Shown here: piece after piece, positions 1 to 7,808 of the stretch | Position numbering within the stretch: position 1 is the stretch's first letter | Layout of the letters: each line of letters opens with the position of its first letter | Assembly (NCBI GenBank): GCA_036001225.1 | Contig: DASYUM010000277.1 | Location: forward strand, 1-18,736 | DNA: 18,736 bases | Source: DASYUM01 sp036001225 | GTDB taxonomy: Bacteria; Methylomirabilota; Methylomirabilia; Rokubacteriales; DASRDR01 | Direction of reading: 5' to 3' | Program-made: the position numbers and the translations under genes | Notes under the pieces: model-generated | Told to the model about the DNA's origin: nothing | The model's database searches: none | Seen by the model: only the letters and a program-made list of their open reading frames with translations

Positions 1-150
1 CTAGCTCCCGAGGTACCACCATATCTACGGTGTCGGGCCATCCTAGCCGGATTGGAGCGGCGCGTAAAGAGGGAATCCGGCGTCGGCTAGACTCCTTGAG
101 CTGCCCAACGTGTCGCGAATGAGTCAAGTTTCATCGCCACCGTCTCGGGG

Positions 151-267
151 CGTGGCCGAGACCCGAGCAGCCCGAGGACGCAGGGAGTCGCCGACCGGAG
201 GCGTACTCCTGTACGCCGAGGATCGGCGACGACCGAGGACGACGGGATGCGACGGGTATCGGCCACG
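151..267. repeat. Long imperfect hairpin (about 117 bases)
   Basis: Nested inverted repeats lie just downstream of the minus-strand permease fragment, which stops at 271. The outer arms 151-165 (cgtggccgagacccg) and 253-267 pair at 14 of 15 positions. Middle arms 187-194 and 223-230 (gtcgccga/tcggcgac) pair perfectly. The inner arms 200-206 and 211-217 (ggcgtac/gtacgcc) close a 4-base loop, tcct. The unpaired side segments share the direct word cgaggacg. No T-run follows on either strand, so it is not a canonical intrinsic terminator. A REP/BIME-like element or a structured 3' end protecting a transcript is likelier. No second copy was noticed in the window. Confidence 0.6.
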
Positions 268-270
268 CCG

Positions 271-636
271 TTAGCCCTTGAGCCCGCTCAGGACCACCCC
301 TCGGACGATCCACCGCTGGAGCGTCAGGAAGATCACCAGGATCGGCAGGATGCTCACGACCGCGGCGGCCGTGAGCAGGTTGTACTCGATGAAGTAGATG
401 TTGCTGAAGCTCATGAGCCCCATGGTCACGACCTTCATGGCCTCGGAGTTGACGACGACCAGCGGCCAGAAGAACTCGTTCCAGGTCCACATGAACTTGA
501 TGATGACCAGCGTGGCCAGCGCCGGCTTGACCATCGGCAGGATCACCCGCCAGAAGATGCCGAACTCGCCGCAGCCGTCGATCCGGGCGGCGTCGATGTA
601 GTCGCTGGGCACGACCTCGATCGCCTGGCGCATCAT
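271..636 (-). pseudogene. 5'-truncated MalG-type carbohydrate ABC transporter permease, C-terminal fragment
   Basis: The open frame ends in TAA at 271-273 and can be followed back to about 636. Beyond that the mirrored plus-strand copy begins and the reading loses homology. The fragment (about 121 codons) holds the second half of a MalG/COG0395 inner-membrane permease. It includes RQAIEVVPSDYIDAARIDG, the cytoplasmic EAA loop that docks on the ATPase, then WRVILPMVKPALATL, the helix FMWTWNEFFWPLVV and the tail ILPILVIFLTLQRWIVRG ending in LSGLKG. Full family members are about 270-290 residues, so roughly 160 N-terminal residues and the start codon are missing. Family membership is clear. Whether the truncation is biological or an assembly join cannot be told from sequence alone. 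Confidence 0.8.
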
Positions 637-907
637 CCTGCCCACCGTGAAGCCGGCGCTGGCGACCCTGGTGATCATCAAGTTCATGTGGACCTGGAAC
701 GAGTTCTTCTGGCCCCTGGTCGTCATCAACTCGCCGGGCATGAAGGTGGTCACCATGGGCCTCATGAGCTTCACCAACATGTACTTCACCGAGTACCACA
801 TGGCCACCGCGGCCGCCGTGCTGAGCATCCTGCCGATCCTGGTGATCTTCCTCGCGCTCCAGCGCTGGGTCGTGCGGGCGGTCGTCCTCAGCGGGCTGAA
901 GGGGTAG
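620..907 (+). pseudogene. 5'-truncated MalG-type carbohydrate ABC transporter permease, second copy in opposite orientation
   Basis: A second C-terminal permease fragment reads on the plus strand from about 620 (IAWRIILPTVKPALATL) to TAG at 905-907. It begins inside the EAA loop, so even the AARIDG part of that motif is absent. Only the last two membrane helices and the LSGLKG tail remain. Aligned without gaps to the minus-strand fragment, it has 14 differences in the last 89 residues, and many synonymous base changes are also present. It is therefore a diverged homologue and not a simple copy. A GTG at 647 could open an 86-residue frame, but no ribosome-binding site precedes it and the product would lack most of a transporter. 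It lies 54 bases upstream of the LysR gene. I regard it as non-functional or a chimeric join. Confidence 0.78.
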
Positions 908-961
908 CCAGCCGCGCGATAATGAGCTAGAGGCCGACGACTCGAGAGGCGGGAGGCGGCA

Positions 962-1828
962 ATGGACGCGGCCGATCTGAGGGTCTTCGAGGCAGTGGCC
1001 CGGCTGGGCGGGATGAACCGGGCAGCCGCCGAGCTGAACACGGTGCAATCGAACGTGACCGCGCGGATCCGCCTGCTGGAGGACGAGCTGCAGGCGCCGC
1101 TCTTCGAGCGCCACCCCCGGGGGGTGACGCTGACGCCGGCCGGCCAGCGCCTCCTGCCCTACGCGGTCCGGGTGCGGCAGCTACTGGAGGAGGCGCGCCG
1201 GGCGGTGGACGACGACGGCACGCCGCAGGGGCCGCTGACGATCGGCTCGCTCGAGACCACGGCCGCGCTGCGGCTTTCGCCCCTGCTCTCGGCCTACGTC
1301 GCGAAGTACCCCGCGGTCGATCTGGTGCTGAGGACCGGCACCACCGCCGAGCTGGTCGACGACGTGCTGGCCCGCCGGGTGGAAGGCGCCTTCGTCTGTG
1401 GGCCGGTCGACCACCCCGAGCTCGAGGCGGAGGTCGTCTTCCGCGAGGAACTGGTCATGGTCACCGCCCCGTCGGTGCGGACGCCCGACGAGCTGCTCGG
1501 CAAGGGGGACCTCAAGATCGTGGTCCTCCGCGCCGGCTGCTCCTATCGGCAGCGGCTGGAGGCGATCCTGGCGACCCGCGGCGTCGTGGGGGTGCGCCGG
1601 CTCGAGTTCGGCACGCTCGAGGCCATCCTGGGCTGCGTCAGCGCCGGACTGGGCGTGACGCTGCTGCCGAAGAGTGTGGTCGGGTCGGCCGGTTCCGAGG
1701 GGCGGATCGCGATCCACGAGCTCCCGCCGGCGGAGGCCGGCGTCGAGACCCTCTTCGTGCGCCGGCGCGACGCCCTCGTCGCGAGCGCGCTGGCCGCCTT
1801 CCTGGACTGCGTCCGCGCGCATCGATGA
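962..1828 (+). CDS. LysR-family transcriptional regulator
   Basis: A 288-residue protein of normal LysR length. Residues 3-62 form the winged helix-turn-helix (DLRVFEAVARLGGMNRAAAE, then VQSNVTARIRLLEDELQAPL and FERHPRGVTLTPAG). About residues 90-285 form the periplasmic-binding-protein-like effector domain, starting LTIGSLETTAALRLSPLL. The ATG at 962 follows a purine-rich ribosome site (gggaggcgg, 951-959) and matches the usual LysR N-terminus. LysR proteins bind DNA as tetramers and switch on small-molecule binding; the ligand here cannot be named. These regulators often control a neighbouring, frequently divergent gene. Here the upstream neighbour is the broken permease, and the downstream flavoprotein gene (starting 1929, same strand) is the more plausible target or operon partner. 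The family call is firm; the regulatory target is inference. Confidence 0.93.
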   Translation: MDAADLRVFEAVARLGGMNRAAAELNTVQSNVTARIRLLEDELQAPLFERHPRGVTLTPAGQRLLPYAVRVRQLLEEARRAVDDDGTPQGPLTIGSLETTAALRLSPLLSAYVAKYPAVDLVLRTGTTAELVDDVLARRVEGAFVCGPVDHPELEAEVVFREELVMVTAPSVRTPDELLGKGDLKIVVLRAGCSYRQRLEAILATRGVVGVRRLEFGTLEAILGCVSAGLGVTLLPKSVVGSAGSEGRIAIHELPPAEAGVETLFVRRRDALVASALAAFLDCVRAHR

Positions 1829-1928
1829 ACCAGATACCCCCTATCAGTTAAAACCGCTTTCCCCGATCTCCTCGCCGCCCTAGCCTTGTCTCGAGGTCGG
1901 TCCTGCCGATGACCTGCCGGAGGTGTGC

Positions 1929-3014
1929 ATGCCGCTCCCGACGGTCCTCACTCGGCGGTTCGGAATCCGCCATCCCATCATCCAGGCCCCCATGGCCGGT
2001 GGCGCGACGACCGTGGATCTGGTCGCCGCGGTCGGCCAGGCCGGCGCCCTCGGCTTCATCGGCGCCGCCTACCTGACGCCGCGCGAGATCACCGAGGTCT
2101 CGCGAGCGCTGCAGGCGCGAGGCGTTCGGCCCTTCGGGATCAATCTCTTCGCGCCGCTGCCCGCGCCCGCGGCGCCACCGGATCCCGGCCCGGCGCTGGA
2201 CCGCGTGGCCCCGTACCACGCCGAGCTCGGGTTGCCGCCGCCGACCCTCCCCCCGGTGACCGGGGATGCGTTCCCCGACCAGCTGGCGGCGGCGCTCGAG
2301 AGCGGGGCCGCCGTCTTCAGCTTCACCTTCGGCGTTCCCCCGGCGAGTGCGATCGAGGCCATCAAGACCCGCGGCCTGTTCCTGATCGGCACCGCGACGA
2401 CGGTCGAGGAAGCGATCGCGCTGGAGAGGGCGGGCGTCGAGGCCGTGGTGGCCCAGGGCAGCGAAGCGGGCGCCCAGCGGGGGACGTTTGCCGCCGAGTT
2501 CGAGGCGGCGATGATCGGAACCATGGCGCTGGTGCCCCAGATGGCCGACGCGGTCGGCGTGCCCGTGATCGCGTCCGGCGGCATCATGGACGGCCGCGGG
2601 ATCGCCGCCGCGCTGGCCCTCGGCGCGAGCGCGGTCCAGATGGGGACGGCCTTCCTGACCTGCGACGAGTCCGGCGTCCCCGAGGTGCACAAGCAGGCGA
2701 TCCTGGCCGCGCGCGAGCACGAGACCCGGGTGACGCGGGCCTTCTCCGGTCGTCCGGCCCGGGGCATCGTCAACCGCTTCATGACCGAAGTCGACCGGGC
2801 CGGCGCCGCCGGGGCCATTCTCCCGTTCCCGCTCCAGAACGCGCTGACCCGGCCGCTGCGGAGCGCGGCCGCCCAGCAAGGCCGGGCGGAGTTCCTGTCG
2901 CTGTGGGCCGGTCAGGGTGTCCGGCTCGCGCGCCGCCAGTCGGCGGGGGACCTCGTCGCGCGGCTCGCCGACGAGGCGGCGGCGGCCGTCGGTCGGCTGG
3001 CGGCATCGGGGTGA
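1929..3014 (+). CDS. Nitronate monooxygenase / 2-nitropropane dioxygenase-family flavoprotein
   Basis: A 361-residue FMN-dependent TIM-barrel protein. Family marks include the N-terminal HPIIQAPMAGG and the substrate-site region GVEAVVAQGSEAGAQRG. The FMN-phosphate motif is VPVIASGGIMDGRG, followed by ALGASAVQMGTAFL. Nitronate monooxygenases oxidise alkyl nitronates such as propionate-3-nitronate to aldehyde or keto acid, with nitrite release. The start is placed at ATG 1929 because ccggagg (1917-1923) sits 5 bases upstream; a GTG at 1923 would overlap that site. Unusual feature: the motif normally reads GGHRG and its His is the catalytic base in characterised members, but here it reads GAQRG (Gln at 2475-2477). 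The enzyme may act on another substrate or by another mechanism. It converges with the membrane-protein gene, whose stop is only 10 bases away. Confidence 0.88.
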   Translation: MPLPTVLTRRFGIRHPIIQAPMAGGATTVDLVAAVGQAGALGFIGAAYLTPREITEVSRALQARGVRPFGINLFAPLPAPAAPPDPGPALDRVAPYHAELGLPPPTLPPVTGDAFPDQLAAALESGAAVFSFTFGVPPASAIEAIKTRGLFLIGTATTVEEAIALERAGVEAVVAQGSEAGAQRGTFAAEFEAAMIGTMALVPQMADAVGVPVIASGGIMDGRGIAAALALGASAVQMGTAFLTCDESGVPEVHKQAILAAREHETRVTRAFSGRPARGIVNRFMTEVDRAGAAGAILPFPLQNALTRPLRSAAAQQGRAEFLSLWAGQGVRLARRQSAGDLVARLADEAAAAVGRLAASG

Positions 3015-3024
3015 AGCGGCGGGA

Positions 3025-3609
3025 TCAGGGCGGGCGGACGAGCCACCTCAGGAGCGCGTGGGCCGGCCAATAGCCGAGCGGAATGATGGCCATCACCAGG
3101 AGGAGATACACCCGCGGCGACAGGCGGGTCTGGGGCTTGGCGCCGGGGCCGAAAGCGTAGTTGATGTTGTCGGCGGGGCGCGTGAGGGCGTAGCTCGCGA
3201 GCAGGAGACCCCACGTCAGGACGCTCTGGGCTGGCCACGCCCGGGGGTCGTATCCCCACCGCGCCACCAGCCACGCGAGCAGCACCGGCAAGACGATGTG
3301 GAAGCTCGACAGGGCCCGGACATGACGCGGCAGGGTCCGGTCGAACATGTAGGCCGTCATGCCGATCGGATGGCGGCCGGTGAGGAGCCGGGTGAAGAGG
3401 TCGAGGTTCCAGCCGAGCTCCGGCAGCGTGGCGAGCAGCATCATGCTGGCCAGGAGCGGACTCTCGAGCCAGAGCGCCACGCCGGTCCCCAGCACCGCGA
3501 CGTCGCAGAGCCAGAGGAAGTTGCCCGGCCCGTACGCCTTCCAGTAGACCGGCACCAGGACCGCCAGGAAGCCCGTGTACACGAGCTTCAGCGCCAGCGG
3601 CAGCTCCAT
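3025..3609 (-). CDS. Polytopic membrane protein of unknown function
   Basis: A 194-residue hydrophobic protein. Six likely membrane helices are visible, beginning with LKLVYTGFLAVLVPVYW and FLWLCDVAVLGTGVALWL. Then come LLASMMLLATLPELGWNLDL, FHIVLPVLLAWLVARWG, LTWGLLLASYALT and YLLLVMAIIPLGYWPAHALL. Conserved-looking polar segments lie between helices: TGRHPIGMTAYMFD and TRPADNINYAFG. No cofactor motif or signal peptide is recognised and I cannot assign a function. ATG at 3607-3609 is chosen as start because the frame upstream runs into the REP-like repeat (3648-3728) and loses protein character. No good ribosome-binding site precedes it, so the start is uncertain. It shares a strand with the peroxiredoxin-like gene upstream but is separated from it by the repeat. 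Confidence 0.8.
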   Translation of the reverse strand: MELPLALKLVYTGFLAVLVPVYWKAYGPGNFLWLCDVAVLGTGVALWLESPLLASMMLLATLPELGWNLDLFTRLLTGRHPIGMTAYMFDRTLPRHVRALSSFHIVLPVLLAWLVARWGYDPRAWPAQSVLTWGLLLASYALTRPADNINYAFGPGAKPQTRLSPRVYLLLVMAIIPLGYWPAHALLRWLVRPP

Positions 3610-3647
3610 TGGCAACCCGCGCCGCGACCGGCGAGCGTCGCGGCGGA

Positions 3648-3728
3648 CTAGGTCATCGGAGGGGGCCTCAACGGCCCCCTCCGAGACCTCCCCCAGGAGA
3701 AATTGCGGCGGCAACAGCCGCCGCTCGG
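3648..3728 (-). repeat. REP-like two-hairpin element, copy 1 (minus orientation)
   Basis: Read on the minus strand, this element starts ccgagcggcggc, continues through a G-rich middle with gggggaggt, and ends in a strong hairpin and ctag. It matches the plus-strand copy at 18603-18682 almost base for base, with a few substitutions and one-base indels. The distal hairpin is perfect: 3657-3667 (cggagggggcc) pairs with 3673-3683 (ggccccctccg) around a 5-base loop. There is no T-run after the stem, so it is a REP-like intergenic repeat and not an ordinary terminator. It lies between the peroxiredoxin-like gene and the membrane-protein gene. Confidence 0.8.
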
Positions 3729-3790
3729 AGCGGAACACCCCACGCGCGGCGGTTCGGCGTCACGCTGCGCTCGATCAGTCCGACAGTTTC

Positions 3791-4456
3791 CTAGGTCTTG
3801 AGGGCCCGGGCGGCGGCGAGGAACTCCTCGTCGGTCGGATGGTTTCCGAGCCCGGCCAGGCCTTCCCGGGCGGTCTCGATGTTCACCCAGCGGATGATTC
3901 CCGCCCGGTCCAGCAAGAATTGCCCCAGCAGCTGCGGGAACTGCTTCTCCATCTCCTCGGTGTCGGTGGGGGTGTGCTCGAACCGGTCTTTCTCGTCGAG
4001 CGCGTTGACGGCGTCCAGGATCGACACCCGCTCGGGCAGCTCGCCCCCGGCGTCGCTTTGGGTCGTCCGCAGGCTCTCCATGAGCTGGGGCGTCGCCTCC
4101 GGCTTGGGGACCTGGAAGGCGCGGAAGGTCGCTAGCTCCGGGTCGGCGGCCAGCGACAGGCGCGTCGGCCGGTAGCGGAAGTACAGGCGGGCCCGATCGA
4201 CCTGGGAGGCGACGACGGCCAGCGTCTCGACGCCGAGGGCCTTGAGCTTCTCGGCCGTCATGCCGAGCTGGGCGATCCCCCGGCGGCAGAACGGGCAGTA
4301 GATCCCGCGGAAGAGCGCCAGCAGGAGCGGGGTCCGGCCGCGATAGTCGGCCAGCGACACGGTGCCCTCCCGGTGGATCGCGGGCAGCGTGAACTCCGGC
4401 GCCGGCTGGCCCGGCTGAAGCGAGGGCGGCAACTCGAGGTTCAGTTTCTCTGGCAT
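3791..4456 (-). CDS. Peroxiredoxin-like (AhpC/TSA, thioredoxin-fold) protein
   Basis: A 221-residue cytoplasmic protein of the redoxin/AhpC-TSA superfamily. The N-terminal block PGQPAPEFTLP begins the thioredoxin fold. The active-site loop is LFRGIYCPFCRRGIAQL, with Cys54 and Cys57 in a CPFC arrangement. A beta strand FLLDRAGIIRWVNIE follows near residue 180. Such proteins reduce peroxides or act as thiol-disulfide reductases, using the first Cys as the likely reactive residue. An insert around residues 125-165 (SDAGGELPERVSILDAVNAL and onward) is longer than in classical 2-Cys peroxiredoxins and matches the peroxiredoxin-like subfamily. The start is supported by gaggag about 9 bases upstream of the ATG. 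The gene begins 42 bases after the cyclase/ATPase stop on the same strand, so the two may be co-transcribed. The exact substrate is unknown. Confidence 0.87.
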   Translation of the reverse strand: MPEKLNLELPPSLQPGQPAPEFTLPAIHREGTVSLADYRGRTPLLLALFRGIYCPFCRRGIAQLGMTAEKLKALGVETLAVVASQVDRARLYFRYRPTRLSLAADPELATFRAFQVPKPEATPQLMESLRTTQSDAGGELPERVSILDAVNALDEKDRFEHTPTDTEEMEKQFPQLLGQFLLDRAGIIRWVNIETAREGLAGLGNHPTDEEFLAAARALKT

Positions 4457-4498
4457 CCGTCTATTCTCCTCTGTTGAGTGTCTTGCCGGTCTTCTTCT

Positions 4499-7400
4499 CT
4501 AACACAGGAAGGGCAGCACCATGAGCGCGTCGGGCTCGACCCCCGCGCGTTCGCAGACAGCTTGGGCTTTCCGCATGTACTCCTCGGCCCGAGCGTGGTC
4601 GTCCTGGTCGAGGCAGAGGGTGGCCAGCCCGTCGTAGCAGGGGAACAAGAGCTGGGGCTCGCCGACCTCCTCGGCGAGCGCGAGCGCCTCCTCGTAATGC
4701 CGGCGCGCCAGCTCGGGCTCGCCGTGACACTGGTAGATCTGGCCGAGGACGATCAGGGGCACGGCCAAGTGGTCCAGCTGACCGAGCTGACGGTCCAGGT
4801 CGATGGCCGCCTGGGCGGCGGCGACCCCGTCGTCGTCGCACCGATTGGTGAGCGCGCAGTAGGCGACGGCGAGGTTCGCGTAGAGGCGCGACTGGAAGCC
4901 GAGGTCGCCGGTCCGCTTCGCGATCTCCAGACCGCTCCGGCACGTCTCGATCGCGCGACCCGGATCGAGGGTGCTGTAGAGCACGCCCAGGTTGGCGTAC
5001 CCGCGAACGGCGACCTGGAGCAGGTCGTGGGCCCGGGCCAGCTCGACGCTGCGCTCGATTTCCGCGACCGCCTCCGGGAGGCGCCCGAGCCGGGCCAGGG
5101 CGATGCCCCGCGTGTTGCAGGCGTGGGAGATCGCCGCCCCCCGCTCCCGCTCGTCCTCCGGCGCCCCCGCGCCCCCGCCGGCGCCGGCCCCGAGTCGCTC
5201 GGCGTGGGCGAGCGCCCGGTCGGCCCATTCGAGGGCGGCCTGGTTGTCGCCGCTGCGGAACGCGAGACGGCCCATTTCCTGGTAGAGGTGGGCCAGCTCG
5301 ATGTGCTCGAGCCCGTCCAGCAGCGCGAGCCCGCTCCGCAAGCGGCCGAGCGCGCGCTCGCGCTCGCCGGCGTCCCAGTAGAGGGCCGCCACCTTGCGAT
5401 CGACCCGGGCCTGACTGGCGCGGTCGCCGGCCGCCGCGGCGGCCTCCCGCACGCTCTCGTAGTGTGGGAGGGCCGCCTCGCGCCGGCCCGTGAGCCCGAG
5501 CACGTCGGCCAGCCGCTCCTCGACCGGGAGCCGCTCGGCGCCATCGGCCTCGCACTCGGTGAGGGTCCGCAGCGCGCGCTCGTAGTGCCGGATCGCGTCG
5601 GCGTTCGCGTACATCGCCCGCGCCCAGTCGCCGGCCCGGGTGAGATAGCGCGCGCCCTTGAGCTTGTCGGCGCTCGCGCTCCAGTGGTGGCCCAGCGCCT
5701 CCAGATCCTCGAGCCGGGCCGACCGCTCGCCGCTCTCGGCCAGCGTTTCCAGGGCGCGCGCCGTCCGTCCGTGAAGCTCCAGGCGGCGGCGCAGCAAGAG
5801 GTTCTGGTAGACCGACTCCTGGACCAGCCCGTGGGTGAAGGCGTACCGGCGGGCGTCACCGGCCGAGGAGCCGGCGGGGCCTGTCGGCGCCGGGAGCGCC
5901 CGCACCAGCTCGGCGTCCTCGAGGAGCGTCAGGGCGTCGTCGCACTCCGGGCCGTCGGTGGCGACCAGCCGGAGGAGACCCAGCTCGAACTCGGGTCCCA
6001 CCACGGCGGCCTCCTGGGCGAGCCGCCGCGCCGCCGCCGGCAGCCGGTCCAGCCGGGAGAGGATGAGGCCCTGAACGGTGACCGGCACGTCCACCCCGGA
6101 GACATCGGCGGCGCACGCCCACCCGTCGTCACGCCGGACCAGGACGCCCGCGTCGATCAGCTCGCGCACGATCTCTTCGAGGTAGAACGGGTTGCCTCCC
6201 GCCCGGCCGACGACGAGGTCGCGCAGGCTGGCGGGCAGCGCGTCGCCCGACGGCCCGAACAGACCGCCGACGAACGTCTCGCAGTCGCGCGCCGACAACG
6301 TCCCCAGGCGGATCGCCGTATGCCGCGTTCGGCCCCCCATCACGGCTCCGGCGTCCAGGCCTGGCCGGTGGGTGAAGACCAGGAGCAGCCGGCGGTCAGC
6401 CAGGCGATCGGCCATGAAGCTCAGCAGCTCCACCGAGGCCGCGTCGGCCCAGTGGAGGTCCTCGACCACGAGCAAGAGCGGCCCGCGGGCCAGGCGGCGT
6501 TCGAAGAGCGTCCGCATCGCGAGGAAGATCTGTCGCTTGAGCTGCTCGGGATCGAGGTGCGGGATCGGGTCGTCGGGCTCGAGGCCGAGCACGTAACCCG
6601 CCACCGTCGCGATGCGCGCGCCCGCCTCCTCGCCGAGCTCCAGCCCGCGGAGTCCGACCGTGAGCTTCTCCCGGACCGACGCCGGCGCATCGGTGGCGGC
6701 GATGCCGTAGCCGTCGCGGAAGAAATCCGCCACGACGCCGTAGGTCCGCTCGCCCACCGACCGGCAGGCCGCGCGGCGGACGGTCGCCTTCTCGAGTCGC
6801 CCCGTCCCGTCGAGGCGCGCCAGGAACTCCTCCAGCAGCCGCGACTTGCCGACCCCGGCCTCCCCCCCCAGGCTCACGACCTGCGCCTGGCCACCGGCGG
6901 CCCGGTCGAAGGCGGCCAGCAGGTGCCCGAGCTCGGCGTCCCGCCCCACCAGCGGCGCCACCAGGCCGCGGGCTCCGAGGCCTCCGCGCGAGCGTGGCGT
7001 CTCCAGCGCGCCGAGGAGCCGGAAGACCGGCACCGGCTCCGCCTTGCCCTTGAGCGAGACCGCTCCCAGCGGCTCGAAGGCGAAGGCGTGCTCGGTCAAG
7101 AGATAGGTGGCCCGGCTCACCAGGGTCTGGCCGGGGGCCGCCGCGCTCTGCAGCCGCGCCGCGGTGTTCACGGTGTCGCCGGTGACCGCGTACGCCCCGC
7201 GCGCGGTCGGGCCGAGGGTCCCGGCGACGACGGGACCGGTGTTGACCCCGACGTGGAGGGCGAGCGCGCGCCCGAGTCGGCGCGCCCAGGCCTGGTTGAG
7301 CGCGGTCATGCCGTCGTGCATGGCCAGGGCCGCCCGGAGCGCGCGCTCCGGGTCGTCCTCGTGGGCGGTGGGGGCCCCGAACATGGCCATGACCGCGTCG

Positions 7401-7732
7401 CCGACGAACTTCTCCACGAAGCCGCCGTACCGCTCGATCGGCCCGCTCAGCTCGCGGAAGAGGTCGTCCTGGAAGGCGCGGACGTCCTCGGGGTCGAGCC
7501 GCTCCCCGAGCGCCGTGAACCCGGCGAGGTCGGCGAACAGGACGCTGACCGGGCGCCGGTCGGCGTCGGCGGCGGGGGCTTCGCCGCGACCCGGCTCGGC
7601 GCGAGTCACCGCGGCGGCGGGCGCCGCGGCCGCGGCCGGAGCCAGGCGGGCGCCACACTTGGGACAGAAGGCGAAGTCCGGCGCGGCGGAAAACCCGCAT
7701 CCCGGGCAGTTGATCCCGCGGTCCGCGCTCAC
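4499..7732 (-). CDS. Zinc-ribbon / class III adenylyl cyclase / AAA ATPase / TPR signalling protein
   Basis: A 1077-residue multidomain protein. Residues 9-26 form a zinc ribbon (CPGC...CPKC). Residues 61-200 are a class III nucleotide cyclase with both metal-binding Asp (68 in FADLAGF, 112 in VGDAVMAMFG). The purine-contacting Lys108 and Asp186 and the transition-state Asn189 and Arg193 (GDTVNTAARL) are also present. It should therefore be catalytically competent and ATP-specific. From about 260 an AAA_16/STAND-type ATPase follows, with Walker A GEAGVGKS (290-297) and Walker B LLLVVEDLHWAD (419-430). The last 350 residues or so are alpha-helical TPR-like repeats (for example YLTRAGDWARAMYANADAIR). 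No membrane helix is seen. The input signal is probably sensed by the TPR/ATPase half. The start is GTG 7730-7732 with no strong ribosome site. The peroxiredoxin gene follows after 42 bases. Confidence 0.93.
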   Translation of the reverse strand: MSADRGINCPGCGFSAAPDFAFCPKCGARLAPAAAAAPAAAVTRAEPGRGEAPAADADRRPVSVLFADLAGFTALGERLDPEDVRAFQDDLFRELSGPIERYGGFVEKFVGDAVMAMFGAPTAHEDDPERALRAALAMHDGMTALNQAWARRLGRALALHVGVNTGPVVAGTLGPTARGAYAVTGDTVNTAARLQSAAAPGQTLVSRATYLLTEHAFAFEPLGAVSLKGKAEPVPVFRLLGALETPRSRGGLGARGLVAPLVGRDAELGHLLAAFDRAAGGQAQVVSLGGEAGVGKSRLLEEFLARLDGTGRLEKATVRRAACRSVGERTYGVVADFFRDGYGIAATDAPASVREKLTVGLRGLELGEEAGARIATVAGYVLGLEPDDPIPHLDPEQLKRQIFLAMRTLFERRLARGPLLLVVEDLHWADAASVELLSFMADRLADRRLLLVFTHRPGLDAGAVMGGRTRHTAIRLGTLSARDCETFVGGLFGPSGDALPASLRDLVVGRAGGNPFYLEEIVRELIDAGVLVRRDDGWACAADVSGVDVPVTVQGLILSRLDRLPAAARRLAQEAAVVGPEFELGLLRLVATDGPECDDALTLLEDAELVRALPAPTGPAGSSAGDARRYAFTHGLVQESVYQNLLLRRRLELHGRTARALETLAESGERSARLEDLEALGHHWSASADKLKGARYLTRAGDWARAMYANADAIRHYERALRTLTECEADGAERLPVEERLADVLGLTGRREAALPHYESVREAAAAAGDRASQARVDRKVAALYWDAGERERALGRLRSGLALLDGLEHIELAHLYQEMGRLAFRSGDNQAALEWADRALAHAERLGAGAGGGAGAPEDERERGAAISHACNTRGIALARLGRLPEAVAEIERSVELARAHDLLQVAVRGYANLGVLYSTLDPGRAIETCRSGLEIAKRTGDLGFQSRLYANLAVAYCALTNRCDDDGVAAAQAAIDLDRQLGQLDHLAVPLIVLGQIYQCHGEPELARRHYEEALALAEEVGEPQLLFPCYDGLATLCLDQDDHARAEEYMRKAQAVCERAGVEPDALMVLPFLC

Positions 7733-7808
7733 ATCCGGCTACTGTACGCGGCCGGCGGAACCCGGTCAAACCGCCGGAGCGCGCGCGAGCCGCCCTCGAA
7801 GAGTCGTA

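Larger units (their letters stand above)
271..907. repeat. Diverged inverted repeat formed by the two permease fragments
   Basis: The arms 271-538 and 640-907 are reverse-complement homologues, equal in length and without obvious indels, centred near 589. Between them lie about 100 bases belonging only to the minus-strand copy (the EAA-loop codons). The arms are similar enough (roughly 80% or more at DNA level by eye) that a single strand could fold on itself. Their protein-like substitution pattern shows they diverged as separate genes before being joined. Confidence 0.75.

Noticed and set aside
647..907. An 86-residue stand-alone membrane protein starting at GTG 647
   Set aside because: It is the C-terminal tail of a permease with no ribosome site, mirrored by the opposite fragment, so it is better described as a truncated gene.
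1829..1928. AT-richer gap before the nitronate monooxygenase as a defined promoter
   Set aside because: The stretch ctatcagttaaaa is locally AT-rich, but no pair of boxes with proper spacing could be assigned.
3610..3738. N-terminal extension of the membrane protein
   Set aside because: The extra codons come mostly from the REP-like element and give a charged sequence unrelated to the hydrophobic protein.
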